Part shown: piece after piece, positions 21,901-37,400 of the stretch
Layout: every line of letters starts with the position of its first letter
How positions within the stretch are numbered: position 1 is the first letter of the stretch
Origin: Aplysia californica
Lineage: Eukaryota; Mollusca; Gastropoda; Aplysiida; Aplysiidae
Reading direction: 5' to 3'
Length of the DNA: 64,000 bases
NCBI RefSeq assembly: GCF_000002075.1
Contig: NW_004797292.1
Coordinates: 2,504,732-2,568,731 of the forward strand
Notes under the pieces: model-generated
Seen by the model: the letters and a program-made list of their open reading frames with translations, nothing else
Told to the model about the DNA's origin: nothing
Databases searched by the model: none
Made by a program: the position numbers and the translations under genes

Positions 21901-24900
21901 ACCACGGAGACCATCGCAGCATGTTGTGAAACTGGAATAACTTGGCTCACAAAAATCTTCCAGATAGTATGGACAGAAAGAAAAGTTCCCGGCGATTGGC
22001 AAAAAGCGGTCATAGTACCAATCTGGAAGATGAAAGGCAGTAAGAGAGACTGTTGAATATTTAGAGGCATTTCACTGCTAAGCCATGTGGGCAAGATGTT
22101 CGCCAAGATATTGGAATGGCGAACAAGACACAAAGTTGAACCATTTCTGAGTTTGGCCCAAATGGGATTTAGAAAGGGAAAAGGATGCACCGTCGCAATA
22201 TTTGTCCTATGACAAATGTGCGAAAGGGCGATAGAACACAACAGGGAACTAAACATAGTATTTGTCGACCAGGAGAATGCGTTCGACAGAGTGAACAGAA
22301 ACAAGCTGTGGAAAGAACTTGAAAACTACACTGTAAGAGGCCAACTTCTAGATAACATCCGTGTCAGTTACGAGAACAGCATAAGTACAGTAAAAACGTC
22401 AGAGGGACTCAAAGAATGGTTCGAGATAACATCCAGAGTAAGACAGGGTTGTGCCCTATAACCACTACTATTTATCATATACATGGATAAAATTACAAAA
22501 GGGGCCAACACAGAACCAGAAGCCGTAAATGAATTACTCTTCGCTGACGACCAAAGCCTGACACACTTACTTTTTAAACTTCTTTATTTTTTAATTAACT
22601 TGAATGCTCATTTAACATAAGCTATGAATTGATATTACATGGGGTGATCTGCCTAGATTTTTTTTTTTTACCTTATCGTAAATTTTAAAAAAATTAATAA
22701 ATTCTGATTTGGTTCAGAGGTGTTTGGATGCATTGTTTGTTACAGGAATGAAGATCATCACTCAGAGCGGCACCAGCAAGATATTGCCCAAGCCTCAGAT
22801 ATCTGGCAGCAGCGGAGGGACCCCCGTGGTCATGGTCAACACGGGCCAATCCACAGCTGGCTCTTCTGTCATGCCCCGCTCCATTTCTACATATACAGGT
22901 AGTGTAGCCTACGAGTGAGTTCTTATTAGGGGGTGGGGGTGAGGGGGGGGGGGGTGTTGTGCCTCTAGCAGACTTACATAATACTCAGAACAAGTCAAGC
23001 TTTGTAAACGAGTTTTTCTGCTTTTTGAAAGACCTGGATTGGTTCTGTGTAAAACAGGATTTTTTTTCTGGCTACCACAAGAGCACATGCAATTAGCTGT
23101 AAATGACGGGGGGGGGGGGGGGGGGGGGAGAATATGCACTGTTATGATGTGCTGTGCAAGAAATAATTATTTTTGTTTTCTCTTGGCTTCAGAATGCTTC
23201 AACATTAATTAATAAGTGGAGGTTCTTTACAGGCTTTTTTTTATTGTATTATTTATAACAGCTGATTCAAAGTGTGTTCTTAATCGGTTTGTTTCCCCTG
23301 GCAAAATAAATTTCACAAGTGGGTGGTTGGCGGGTGTTCCGGTGTGGTTTGCTTCTTCTTTCCTATCAAACATCTATCGTCTTTATCTCCCTTCTTCTTT
23401 TTTATGTTCGTTACTCTCTTGTAACACCTCTAATCTTCTGGCGCTCATATTATGACCTTATGCAGTTGCGAGCGCCTTAAAACCTCTACTAAAACTAAAA
23501 ATTTAACCAAAAATTGGTATGAAATTTCTGTCCCCTGCAGCTCACTCTGGCGGCAAAGTTCTGAACATTACCACTCCGGGCGGTAGGGTCATCGCCACGA
23601 CGACCAAGGCAACTAATGTGGTGACTGTCAACCCCAAGACCCTCCACCTCACCGCGGTCAAGTCTGGCTCAGGGAGCACCACTGGTATGTTGTTCTCTCG
23701 TCTATGCTTTCCCTTCTTTTGGCATGTTTTTTTAACTGGCTTTTTTTTCTTCTGTTGCTTAAACTTTGTAAGCAGTTGAGAAAGTTGAATCCCCTGCAGG
23801 TGGGGGGCGCCATAGTTTTACTATGGTGGAGCAAAGAACACACCTGCCGTGATACTGCGTGTCGTAAGAGGCGACTAAAAGTGCAAAGGACTGGTGGCCC
23901 GAAAAGTGCCAGTTTGCGGAGGGCCAACTACCCGACCCAGTAAAAAACAGTAAGTTACAGAAACACGGACAAACACAGCTTTTTATTTTTCGATCTTGGG
24001 AGACGGAGGAGCTTCTTCATCAGCAGGAACAATGAAGGACAGAAAAGTGGGAACACATGGAATAACATCAAGAGGCTAGCCCAGGATAGAGAAAGGTGGA
24101 AGGTGTTTGTCCGTAGCCTCTACCCTGATGCAGGGTGAGAAATGCAATGATGATGATGATGATAAAGTTGAGTTCTATCCCTTATTGTTTGTCATATGTT
24201 ATTGTGTTGTGGACAGTCTCTGTCAATGCCTATGCTGTTCCAGTTTGTGGCTCTTACGTTATATATGATTACGTTATTCCCCCCCCCGGGCAGTGCCACT
24301 GACTGTAGTGTCTTTAGGCCATTCCCAAAAGGGGGGACATTTCTCGTTCAAGCACAGAAGAATTGTAAATGGGCTGATTCATGTCACGCTCATAACTGTG
24401 CCTGATCTACAACAGGGAACTGCTGCTTTTTCTTTCCTGATCCTTACTATTGTCATTTTCCTCTACTTCTTTTGTATGTTTGTTACATTCTTGTGACCTG
24501 CTAGTTCCGGGGTGCCTTGATAGTTGAAGCAGAACAGACCTTGTGCTGTTGAAGCTAGAGAGGTGAGCAGAGTAAGTCTGATTCCCTGTAAAGACTTCTC
24601 TGTTGACACCCACCCCTTGGCGCTCATATGACCTTATGCAGTTGCGAGCACCGTAAAACCCTCTACTATAATAAAAAGAGATTACGTTATAAAGCAGTAG
24701 AAATTTCCATCCCGATACTGTCAGGTTCAGGGCCCAGCGCAGAAGTGTTCGACCAACTTGACTGTCTCGGGCTCAGGGCTGAGTGAGTTAATGTTTTTTT
24801 CATTTCTTCTTTGTTTTACAGTGTCAAAACCAAATGTGATTGTGGTTCAAAAGACTCAGCATCCTCGTTTCCAGAACCCGATGGGGCATAGTACGCCTAA

Positions 24901-27900
24901 TATCAGGACGCTGACAACCTCAAACCTTCCAGGAGCAATTGATAAGGTGACCGTGGCAACATGTCAATGAAACACAAAACGGAGATGATGAATTATGATG
25001 TTTCTTCTGTGATAATGTGTTTTGTTTCTCTTCTCCTTACATCATCTAGTCTACGTGGGTGGTTGGCGGGTGCTCTGGTGTGGTTTGCTCCTTCTTTCCT
25101 ATCAAATTTCTTTCGTCCTTATCTTTCTTCCTTCTTTTTTTGTGTATGTTACTCTCTTCTAACACTTGATCTATTCTTCGGCACTTATATGACCTTATTG
25201 TGTTGCAAATGCTGTAAAACTCTTACTTTTAAACTCAATATTTGTGGGTGGTAGGCGGGTGCTCTGGTGTGGTTTGCTCCTTCTTTCCTATCAAACATCT
25301 ACCGTTCTTCTCTCCCCTCCTTCTTTTTCGTGTCTGTTACTCTCTTGTAACACTTCTAATCTTCTGCACTTGTATGACCTTATTGTGTTGCAAGTGGGTA
25401 AAACTCTTACTAAAACTAAAAGTGTGTGTGGCGACATGCTGTTGTTATTGTGTTGAGCTGCCGTTAAATTAATTGACTACAATATCCTCAGTGCTATTAC
25501 AATGTTCTCTGTTCTGAATGCCTTTTATTATTTTTTTGAAGTGCGCCTTTTGACTCGAGCAAACATTATCTGTTCCCTGTGGGTGGTTGGTGGGTGCTCT
25601 GGTGTGGTTTGCTTCTTCTTTCCTATCAAACATCTATCGTCCTTCTCTCCCCTCCTTCTTTTTCTTGTTTGTTACTCTCTTGTAACACCTCGAATCTTCG
25701 GCACTTATATGATCTTATTGTGTTGCAAGTGCCATAAAACTCTTACTAAAACTAAAACTTAGTGCTATTACAATGCCCGATATTTAAAAAAAATCACGCC
25801 CTTTGACTCAAGCAAACATTGTCTGTTCCCAAATTAGGAGCTGATGGGGCTGGTCCACAAGGACTCGCAGGGTCGACAAATTCTGACTGCCAGCCCGCAG
25901 ACCATCGGTACGAGCAGCACGGGGCGGGCCGGGGAACGTCGAGTGATCATCACCACCAGCGGGGGAAGTGGGGAGGTGAAACAGGTTTGTCGTCTGCTTG
26001 TCTGTCTGTGTGTGTGCACGCTTGTGTGTATGTCGTCTGCTTGTCTGTCTATGTGTGAGCACGCTTGTGTGTATGTCGTCTGCTTGTCTGTCTGTGTGTG
26101 AGCACGCTTGTGTGTATGTTGTCTGCTTGTCTGTCTGTGTGTGAGTGAGTACGCTTGTGTGTATGTTGTCTGCTTGTCTGTCAGTGTGTGAGCATGCTTC
26201 TGTGTAGGTTGTCTGCTTGTCTGTCTGTGTGTGAGCACGCTTGTGTGTATGTTGTCTGCTTGTCTGTCTGTGTGTGAGTGAGTACGCTTGTGTGTATGTT
26301 GTCTGCTTGTCTGTCAGTATGGGAGCATGCTTCTGTGTAGGTTGTCTGCTTGTCTGTCTGTGTGTGAGCATGCTTGTGTGTATGTCGTCTGCTTGTGTGT
26401 CAGCTCGTGTGTTTGTGTGTGATTTTGATGGTATGAATGTATTTGGTCACAGATATGAGTATATTTGCGTTGCCTTTAGGAATTAGTTTATCTTTATGTC
26501 ATAGGGAAAATTTCAACATGGGAAGATCCCTGAGTGGGCGGTTGGCAGGTTGTCTTGTGTTGTTTGCTTCTTCTTTTCTATCAAACATCTATATCATCTT
26601 TATATCCCCTACTTCTTTTTCGTGTTTGTTAGTCTCTTGTAACACCTCTATTCTTCGGCACTTACATGACCTTATTGTGTTGCAAGTGCTGTAAAACGCT
26701 TACTAAAACAAACGAAGATCCATGAAGTCACAACTTGCCCATGAGCTCTTTTACTCTTTTTTTTTGTGTTTATGACATTTATACTTTGTAATGATTGGGT
26801 GGTTGTTGAATTGGCATTTTTGAGGCTACGTAATATATTTTGCTTTTCTATGAAGATGCGTCTAATAGTGTGCTATTCTTAATCTCAGCATTTTTTGGGT
26901 TTTTTTGTTGTTGTTGTTGTTGACTTTTTTTAAAGAACTGGAAAAATGAACACTGCAGTTCTTTAGAAAATGTGAATGTGTTGTCTTTGAATTGTTGTAT
27001 ATCACCCAAAAGCTTAATGAAGGCATTTATTACCCAGCCTGTGTCCATCATCCATCGTGGTCGAGCAGATAGTGAGGGGAAATCGTCCTTGCTGGCTGAA
27101 CTGATTCAGGCGGCCGGTATAATGCCTTCTGATGCGGCTGTGGAGACTACAGGTAATGTAACGTATGGTTTAGAAAAGTATTTGGTACATAAGCTTGTGC
27201 GAAAAGTTTATGAGAGATAAGACAGTTTTTGTAATGTATGGTTTAGAAAAGTATTTGGTACATAAGCTAGTGAGAAAAGTTTGTGAGAGATAGACAGTTT
27301 TTGTAATGTATGGTTTAGAAAAGTATTTGGTACATAAGCTTGTGTGAAAAGTTTATGAGAGATAAGACAGTTTTTGTAATGTATGGTTTAGAAAAGTATT
27401 TGGTACATAAGCTAGTGGGAAAAGTTTATGAGGGATAAGACAGTTTTGGTCCTGTTAAGTCATAAACTCTGAAGACAGTGAGGGTAATGGCTAATCTAAC
27501 TTGCTCCCTGTCTATAATTGCAAGCCACCTATAAAACTAATTTTTGTTACATATTTTCCAGAAGATCTCAGAGTGGTGGGGGGGGGGGGGGGGGGGGGGG
27601 GCAGAGAAATTTGTGTGTGAATAGCTCTTAAACATGATTGTAGTGTCTCTGGCTTGTACCTTTTCCAAAGCTTCTCTTCATTTGAAAATTCTGTTTTCCC
27701 AGAATTTTTTCAGCTTTATGTTTATGCTGGCAGGTCTGCTGGGGTAATTAATATAGATTGTGAAGCGCATAGAGCTTGCTGTTGAGCGGGGATTTGTGCT
27801 ATACAAATGCTATCTATTATTATTATTATTATCATATTATTGGATTATTTTACCCGAACGGACAGCAGGGGAAGTTCTGTTTTTTGATCCCTTTCAGTGA

Positions 27901-30900
27901 ACAATATCTTTAAAGAGCACAATATTTGTGTGAAGTCCCATATTTTTCTTTCCTGGCTGAAAAGTGCCTGGCTCTACTTAAACTCCTGAAGTTAACCCTA
28001 TCCGTACATCGTGTTTTACCATCGTATCCATAATTTGTGCCACCACTTTCCAAAGAGGAAATTTACTCGTTAATCCGATCTGTACGCTTTGCATAGCAGT
28101 CTGTCAAAATGATTTTTTGAGAAATACTGAAAGTTTCAAAGAAATCTTCGCACTAGAAGTATCCTAAAATGTGAAGAACACAACCCTTGGGGTACAAAAT
28201 GACCCCAGGGCGTACGGATACGGTTATAAGATGAAATATGCTCGTCTGGTATATGACCGCCTTGCGCAATGACAACTTAGCACTTACAAAAGGCTGTATG
28301 CTCTCTTTTTTTACCTATTGCACCATCAGCACAAGGCACAGACCCGTACGAATTCGATCACCAAGAAAGTCTTCCGCAGCCCCCGTCTGTCTCGGTAGCA
28401 ACAGTAGCAGCAGCAACAGCAACAGCAGCACCTGTCCCTCCCAGTCGGCAGATAGTGCAGCCCCGCATTGTACAGCATCTCCCCCAGCAGCAAGCTCTCC
28501 CTCCTGCCGTCCAGCCAGAGAGAGTCGGGGATTCGGTGGACGGAGAAGTGGAACAAAACGTCGTCAGCTTCTCCGTCACTGCCGAGGAGCACAGGTCAGT
28601 CATCTTGTCAAAAATTATTGAATTTTCTAAAAGTTTTTTTTTGTTTGTGTTAACCGTTGTGAATTTTTATTTTTCAATACCTTTGGGAGGGGCATGCTAA
28701 GCAGTTCTTGTACATTCTAATTGTGACAGGTATTTTCAAGTCATTTTCTTACAATTGGACGGCTCAGCACAAGGACTTTGCCTTAACCCCCCCAACCCAC
28801 ACACACACGCACACCACCCCTCACTCCCTCCTAAAGCAAATTAAAATAAAATAAATAATGAAGTTATATTCTAATACTGCATGTTCTGTGTTTTGCACAT
28901 TAGAAAGGTAAAGAGAACACCCAAGTGGAAGTGCCTTTTTTTCCCCTTTGATTTATTGATCATTTATTGTCTCAACTGCAAGAATGTTGTTCTTGTCACA
29001 TTTTCATTAAATTCTTTGCTACAACTGAGTTTCTTTCTCCCGTTTGTTATATCTAGGGTAAACCAAGACAGAGATACTCAAGCAGAAAAAGTTCTGATGT
29101 TGGGTAAGTTGTGTTCACAAGAGCATAATCCTTGAAGAACTGTGGTCATTCATCTGCGTGGTAGAAGAAGTTGTGTAAACCTCTCTACATTTTGTTTATC
29201 CTCCTGATATTTATGCCTATCGTCTTGCCTTCTCTCAGTGTTGTTTTGTGCTCATCTGTTAATCTAGTTGCCATGCCAAACTTTCTCTTTCCCGTTTATT
29301 GAAGAGGGGAGTTTACATTCACAGTTAGCGACCCTTTGTTTTGTTTCGTGTGTTGAAGTGCAACATAAGCGAATAGGTTTTTATTCTCTTCTCAACGAGG
29401 CGTGGTTGATGGGTGCCACTGATTAGTCCCAATTATCTTCAATCCCTGTGCCATTTCTGTCAGTGTGGGTATTGGCGGGTGCTCTGATGTGGTTTGATTC
29501 TTCTTTCCTATCAAACATCAGTCGTCTTTATCTCCCCTCCTTCTTTTTCGTATTTGTTACTCTCTTGTACACCTTTAATCTTTGGCACTTATGTGACATT
29601 ACAGTGTTGCAAGTGCCATTAAACACTTACTAAAAATAAAAAATTTCTGTCAATCTTCTTTGTCTCAGTACTAAATGACCATTCTTGTGTAAATGAGTGA
29701 TGTGCCTCTCAGACAAGAAATGAATTATTCCGATACTAGTCTCTGGATGACTGTGACATGTTTGTTTCTTTATTTGTCGGTGTTCGAAATGGATCTGTTA
29801 TAAACTGGAATGCCTAATTGATTGTACTGTTTCTACCTCATGTCATTTGTATGCCATGTGTTGTGTGTATGCCACATTTTACTGAAGATCCATTATGTTT
29901 TGAAAATCTTGAAGATTTGGGTAGTAAAAATGGTGCCAAAACACAAGCATAAGTATGAGCGCAAATGTTAATCGTTATCCTCACCATCATGAGCATTGTT
30001 GTCAGTGTCATCATCATCATCATTGGTTTCCTCTTCTTCACCATCATAATTGTCTTCATCAGCATCATCATCATCATTGTTGAAAAATGAAATGAAATTT
30101 GGGGGTCTTGAGAAAGGTTTAAAGGCACAAAAGATAAGTTCAGTATGTCAGGTTGTTTTTGTTCTTTTTAAATAATGATAAATCTTTTTTTTTTTTGTTC
30201 CTGCTTTTCTGAATTAATTGTTGATGAAATTGTGAAGAAAAAAATCTTTCCCAAAAATGTGCTTGGTAATGATGGTGGGGTTGGGGGGGAATACCACAAT
30301 GTTTTTGCAGCCACCGTAGCTTATCGTGTTGAAGATTTCTGAATGGTTGCTTCTTTTCCCTGGCAGAGCAAACCATGTCCTTGTTGAACAAAGAGTATGT
30401 GGATATTGCCGAGGAGCCTGAAGCCATCCATGTCAGTGTGTCGTCGTCCAGCTCCGTCAGTTCCTCCACCTTGTTGCCCACCGTCGTGTCGGCCACACCG
30501 GTCGCTGCTGCCCCCGTGGCTCCCTCTCTTGGACAGCCCAAGGTACTAGAGTCTCATGTTGGTTGATTTGGTTTAAAAAATTTTTTTTTTATATAGATAA
30601 ATGTTATACACGGGTAGTTGGTGGGTGCTCTGGTGTGGTTTGCTTCTTCTTTCCTATTAAACATCTATTGTTTTTGTTTTCCCTTCTTCTTTTTTGTGTT
30701 TGTTACTCTCTTGTAACACCTCTAATCTTTGGCACTTATATGACCTTATTGTGTTGCAAGTGCCGTAGAACTCTTACTAAAACTAAATAAATGTTATGCT
30801 GAAAGTTAATTAGCTCTTTATCTCCGTGGGGGGTGAACCCACTATGCCGGGCCCCTTCTTTGGTACTAAATCTAAAAAAGACTAAAACGTCACTAAATTG

Positions 30901-31265
30901 GTCATTAAGTCAAAACAAGTGATAGTTCGTCATCTAATCATTGAAATCAAGATAAAAGAAACCTGTTTACGGCAATTGCTAAAAAGTAATTTGATGTTGA
31001 AATCGTTGTAAAGGAGTCCGCCCGAGTCGCTGTCAGCGGCTCACCGGCACAGGGGTTCCGACCGTGAGCCGTTGGGAGTGGCTTGCCAGAGATAAAGAGT
31101 TAATGTACAGTAGAACCTGCTGTAATCGCCGTCAGGATAAGACAATTACCTGTACAAACTGCCTATCCGCATTTCCTCCCTTGCATATTTTTAGCATTAT
31201 AATGACACAATGCAAGATGGCCACTTGTTAAAGACAGACACTTTTCTCCTTGTCAGTGGATGGCG

Positions 31266-31352
<87 letters not shown>

Positions 31353-31373
31353 ATATATATATATATATATGTT

Positions 31374-31452
<79 letters not shown>

Positions 31453-34400
31453 TGAAGTAGTGAATAGCTTTTTATTGTTTGACAGTGTTGGTGCTTGTAT
31501 GTCATCATTTTTCTAATATTATGGTTTGTACTTATTTTTACTTGTACTTTTTGCATCTTCTGTTGCTTTCCTGTGTTGAGAGGAGATGTAGCCTCGGCTT
31601 GATTATGAAATGTAGACAGGACTCAATGGCAACAGTTGTTCTTACATCTTCACTTTTCTGCCTGTCTCTTCTTGAGATGTCTAGGGTTTTGCAGAGACAT
31701 TTCAACGATATGGCTTTTATATGTCAGAATTTTCTATTCAGTTGTGCCTACCCTTAACACAGAAGTTAAGGTAATGTAGAGGCTGTCTTGCACCCATGGT
31801 CACTTGTGCAGGTATGACAACACTTTAACGGTAACGGTGATAAGATTATGTGTCGTATCAGAACCTTCAGTGTCTACCTTTGACCCCCCCACCCCCCCCC
31901 CACCGGGTGGTGCCACTGACTGAAGTGTCTTTAGGCCATTCCCAAAGGGGGAACATTAACATCTCGAGTTCTTATGCACAGTAGAATTGTAATTGTAAAT
32001 GGGCTGATTCATCAATGTCATGCTCATAACTGTGCCTGACCTGCAACAGGGAACTGCTGCTTTTTCTTTCCTAATCCTTACTATCGTCATTTTTTTCCTC
32101 TACTCTTGTGACCCGCTATTTCCGGGGTGCCTTGATAGTCGAAGCAGACTTTGTGCTGTTGAAGCTAAAGAGGTGAGCAGAGTAAGTCTGATTCCCTGTA
32201 AGGACTTCTCTTTTGACATCCACCCCTTGGCGCTCATATGACCTTATGCAGTTGCGAGCGCCGTAAAACCTCAACTAAAACAAAAACATGTTGGAACGTT
32301 TTCCTGCAGGTGAGCATTTTGTCAGCCGCTCCCAAAGCCAATCCAGAACCGGTGAAAGGCCCCACCAGACTTCCTGCCTCTGACGGCGATACAGTGAAAC
32401 CAGATGTTGTGCCTGGTGAGTTATAGCTGTTGGTTTTGAAAATTTGAAGAGATTGTTGTTGTTGATCTGCAATAAGTCATTGAGGCAAAGTTGTTGTTTT
32501 CTGAAATTTATCATTCCTGTTGTTGTGATTTTTTGCTAGATTGTATTTGTTCTGAGAGTTTAGAATGCAGTTGATTATTATCTCACTTTAGCAATATGCT
32601 GAATAAAATTTATGTAGAGAGTTTTAATACTGTTGATCATGGACAATGAAGAGAGAGAGAGAGACAGAGTGAGAGAGAGAGAGAGAAAGAGAGAGATGTA
32701 TTTTTAGACACTTTGTTGTTGAAAATACAATATTAATTTCATTCTCAGGTCACAATTAGGCTTATGGTATCTAATCTTGTCCTTCTGTTTTGTGTTTCCC
32801 TTTTGTGGATGTCCCAGAGGAGGGTCTGAAGGAAGGCCAGCTGGACACTCAGACGGGCCTGTTCTACCAGGTCGGGCAGCCCAGGGAAGGCGCAGTGAAG
32901 ACGCAGGTCTCCTCCCTCTCGCTACACGCAGCGGTGACCGTCTCCGCTCCGCACCTGCAGCCCACCGCGGTGCTGCCCATGCCCCCCGTGACTACTGCGA
33001 TGGTCGTGGCGGGGACGAGCCAGCCCCCGCTGGTTTTAGCCTCGCTGTCCAACGTCTCCTCCTCGTCCCAGCCCCCTTTGGATTTGCTCAGCAGTTCCCT
33101 CGCTGAAGCCCAGATCGACTTGGACCCGTTCAGTGAAGACAACAGGTGAGCTGGCCGGGCTTTAACGGAAGGCAATGAAAACTGTGTTGAGGCCGTGATG
33201 TGGAACCTCTTTCGATGACATTTCAAACTGTTCTTGGTTTCAGAATGAGTACTTGGTAGAATTGAAGGCAAAATGGGAACGTTAAGGGGGGCACCTTTCA
33301 TTTTCTTGAAACTGGGAGAATGCGATGAAGTGGAATTTTATTTACTGAGGGTGTGGGTGGGGTGGGGGGATGTCAAGATTTCTCATGGTAACGGATTTGA
33401 TATTTGTTGTTGAAAATAACCATTTTAACAAAAGATTGAGTCTCGAAACAGTGAGCTTTTAGTACATCAGTGTAATGGTTTACTGCCTTGGATGGGAGGA
33501 AGTTTCAAAAATTGAGAAAAATGCTAATTTCTTAACTGACACTGGAAAAGTCGCTTCAGAGCCTATTAACCCTGATGGCCCCGGGCCGAGGAGCTAGGAC
33601 AGGCTGCTGGGTAACATAGCAATAATAAATAACTTTTACGCTGCACATTTCCGTTTTCTATAAAATACTCAATACGCATTACATGAAAAAAGACATCACA
33701 TCTGAAAAATTAATCGACATGTGTGTACGTAAAACACAGTATTATGTATGTATATATGTATATGTGTATATGTATAAGAACATTCTAAACATCAACTAAA
33801 CGGCACAGACTCTGGCAAAAAGTGACACTGCGGGCAGAAAGTCAGAAAAGAACTTTTGAAGTTTGTGATATTATTGCACTCCAACAATAAAATTTGTGTT
33901 GTTGTGAAGCAGATTTTTGTTGAGTAACTTGTATCTGTAATCGTGGATAGAATGCCTTTATGGCGACATGTGTCAGTTACTTTGCTGTTTCACCACACCA
34001 CCCCCCATCTGAGCACAAGACTGCTTCTGATTCTCTCCCCCAGTAACTCCAGTACGTCTGTGATTGAGAGTCAAGGCCAACTGTCTGGGTCAAGTGCAGG
34101 TCACATTGGCGGAGAGACTGCGGTGAACTCTCGCCCAGGCATGGCGGAAGTGCTGAGGGAAGAGACAGGTACAGACTGACTGTTAATTAAAAAAAAAATT
34201 TAGTAGAGGTTTTACGGCGCTCGCAACTGTATAAGGTCATATGAGTGCCAAGGACTGACTGTGTTGTGCCCTTGTCTTCCAGATATGATTGAAAATGTTC
34301 CAGTTATGCCTAACTGCATTAACAAATTAATCAAAACAGTTATGTCACATATTGTATTTAATCTTATGGATATTCTTCAGTCTCCACAACGTCATCCTTT

Positions 34401-37400
34401 TTAGTCTTGAAAGGCTTGAGCAATTTCCTCATCATGGCTTTCACCTTGGTAAAATTTGTGCAAAACACCTGTGATGTCTCTTTTTCATCGTTTGAATGTA
34501 CTTTGACTATTTGCATCATTGGATCAGATCACTTGCACAAGCACCTCCTTGGTGATAGCTGATCATTAGTTTGCAGAAAACCTCTATTATAGAGCTGATG
34601 TTTGGAGCTGCAACCTAGATATTACGTAATGATAGTGTATAAATACCTGTCTGATCAGAAGCATGGGAAGCGTGCCTGATCACATTTGGTCGCTTTTAAG
34701 CTCAAGGGGGCTATCCCGAGAAATGTTGTTTTGAGAAAATCGAAGTTTAAGTTTTTGGATCCTTGTTAAGTTTTTTAAAAATATAAGGAGCGTTTTCCCT
34801 ATAACCAAACATATAAACACACCAATAATACCAACGTTCTCCTACAGGTAGGGCAATGCCGACTTTTGATGTAGGTCAAATTTCTGGAAAACCCCGAAAT
34901 CTGGGTTAGCCCGCTTGTCCTTAAAAGCGACCATTTATGTGGCTGACCAATCTGACTAATCGTCCAACTATGCAAACTAATCTGTGATCAACACTAGAAG
35001 CTTAAGGTTACTTTTCACAGCACAATTTTTACTGACATTGTGTCTTGATTCATTCAAATGTCAGCTGAAGTTGTTTCTGTTTTTGAATTAATAAGAGGAA
35101 TATTTGGAGTGATTTTCTTTTAGTCAGAACACGTTTTATGTTACTGTTGTACGTTGTACTGTATTGTAAAGCGCTCAGAGCCTGTGTACTTTAATCGAAG
35201 TTGAGCGCTATATAAATGTCATTTATTATTATTTATTATTATTGATGGGAAGTGCTTAATCATGTCAACTAAAGATTGATGACCAGTGGAGCTTTGATAG
35301 CTGTATACTGCTGTCTCCTTGGTTTTATGCACCTTGCATAATTTAGCAAAATTTGTTATGCATAATTTCTGATTATTTTCCTTCATCATTAACAGAATCG
35401 CATGCTTTCACATTTTTGGGCTCATTTTGCATAATTCCAGATAAAACGAAGGGGACAGATACTGGCAAAGAGGTGTTGTCCACCCAAAGTCCAGTCTGCT
35501 GAGATTACCAAATTTCACTCAGACCATGATTACACCCTCTTTTACTCTGGGATTTGCCACCTGGAAAAAAAATGTCCTTCATTATGAAATTAATGCACAC
35601 TGCACCAGGAGCTCATACAACGTGGGTTTTCTGTAGGACTTAAAATCTCCCTTGTCCTTTTCACACAGTGGTGAGCAGAGATGTGGGTGGTTGGCGGGTT
35701 TTTTTTGTGTCCTCTGCTCCTTCCTTCTTTCCTTTGAGAAATCTACCGTCTTTATCTTTCCTATTTCTCTTTTAAGTTTGTTATTCTCTTGTAACATCTC
35801 TAATCTTGGGCACCTATGTGAGGCAATTGCATTGCAATTCCCGTAAACTTACTAAATGGGTGGTTGGCGGGTGTTTTGGTGTGGTTTGCTTCTTCTTTCC
35901 TATCAAACATCTATCATCCTTATCTCCCCTTTTTCTTTTTTATGTTTGTTACTCTCCTGTAACACCTCTAATCTTCTGGCGCTCATATGACCTTATGCAA
36001 GTTGCGAGCTCCGTAAAACCTCTACTAAAACTAACTTTTAAAAAACTTACTAAAACAAATAAAACAGAGAATCAGCAGAGATGCTTGTTGTTCTTTCCCC
36101 CCAGCCAAAGACGGGACTCGGATCCTCACGGTGTCCAACCCCGCCTCGTCCCAACAGGAAGTGGCGGTGGCCCCTCACGGCAGCAGCCAGCTGGTGTCCC
36201 TGCCCTCCCAGCTGACGCGCTCCACGTCCCTGCCCTCCACACACAGCTCCACCTCCCCCTCCCCGTCACAGTCCACCGCCTCCTCCATGTTCATTCCTGT
36301 GCAGGACGTGGCTCGGCCGGCGGTCAAGACCAACGCCAGTGTCAGTATCATCCCTCATGTTCCAGTGAGTGAAGCTGAATTATTTCTCCGTTGGTATTAA
36401 TATGAATTTGTGGCCCCAAAGACCTGGGAAATTCGCGCTAGTCATCATCTCATTTCACCCTCCCGAAAAAAATTCGTTCACAAGCCGAAAATAATGCGTA
36501 GCGAATGAGTTCAGAGGATTCCATAGTATTTCACAGTTGTGTGGTTAACAGTAACCATAGAACAAATAATTTTAAACTTTGTCTAAGTTTCAAATCTGAA
36601 ACTGCGATGAATTGAGTCTTCTTAGAAAAAAAATAGTTTTGCAAGGGAACATTAATTTTCATTTTCAAACATGATTGTTGAGATGACTTAATATTCTAAT
36701 CATTTTGAACGGGTTTTATGAAATTTACTTAAGAAAATCAGTACCTGTGAAAATGCTACAAAGCAAGAAAGTGTACTTGGAAAATAATGTTTGCAGTTGC
36801 CTGTTTGGACTTTACTGTACTTTTACTTTACTTTTCTGATCCAGCGGCCATTTGGGTTCTAGCCCTTTGGCATGTTAGGACATAGCTGTCACTTTTTTAT
36901 ATGTATTACTTCTCTACATGCATCCTCAAAAATGGTTTTATTTTTTTTATTGTTTTCAATAACTTATTATATGTGTGTTGTTTTTGTTCAGTACATGTTT
37001 TTTTGTTGTTGGGGGGGGGGGGGGGGTCTTTTTGAGAAGTGTTAACTCTGTCCTCTGTAACCTGTCTGTGCAGCAGCAACAACAACAACAGCCTTTGCCG
37101 AGTCTGAAGCCCATTCCACAACCCAGCGTGATGCCCATCGCAGTCAGCGTGGAGCCATCGCCGTCCGTCATCACCTTCAAACTGGACGATCTCACGGGGC
37201 AGAGGATTAGCGGAGGAGAACAGGTCAAGAGTTTTTTTTTCTTTTGTGATTATAATTTACATCGTAGGGTGCGGTGGTGGAGCGGTTGGTGCGCTCGTCT
37301 CCAGAGCGGAAAGTCCGGGTTCGAGCCTCGGTTCGGACACTAATTTTTTTCGCCCCCCCCCCCCCCTCCTGCCCACCCAGCAGTAATGGGTATCTGATTT

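Noticed and set aside
25808-26371. 187-codon His/Thr/Gln-rich minus frame
   Set aside because: Antisense of the exon 13 region and a 43-bp minisatellite.
31197-31556. Long Tyr-Ile and Cys-Val frames
   Set aside because: Pure (AT)n and (GT)n microsatellite.
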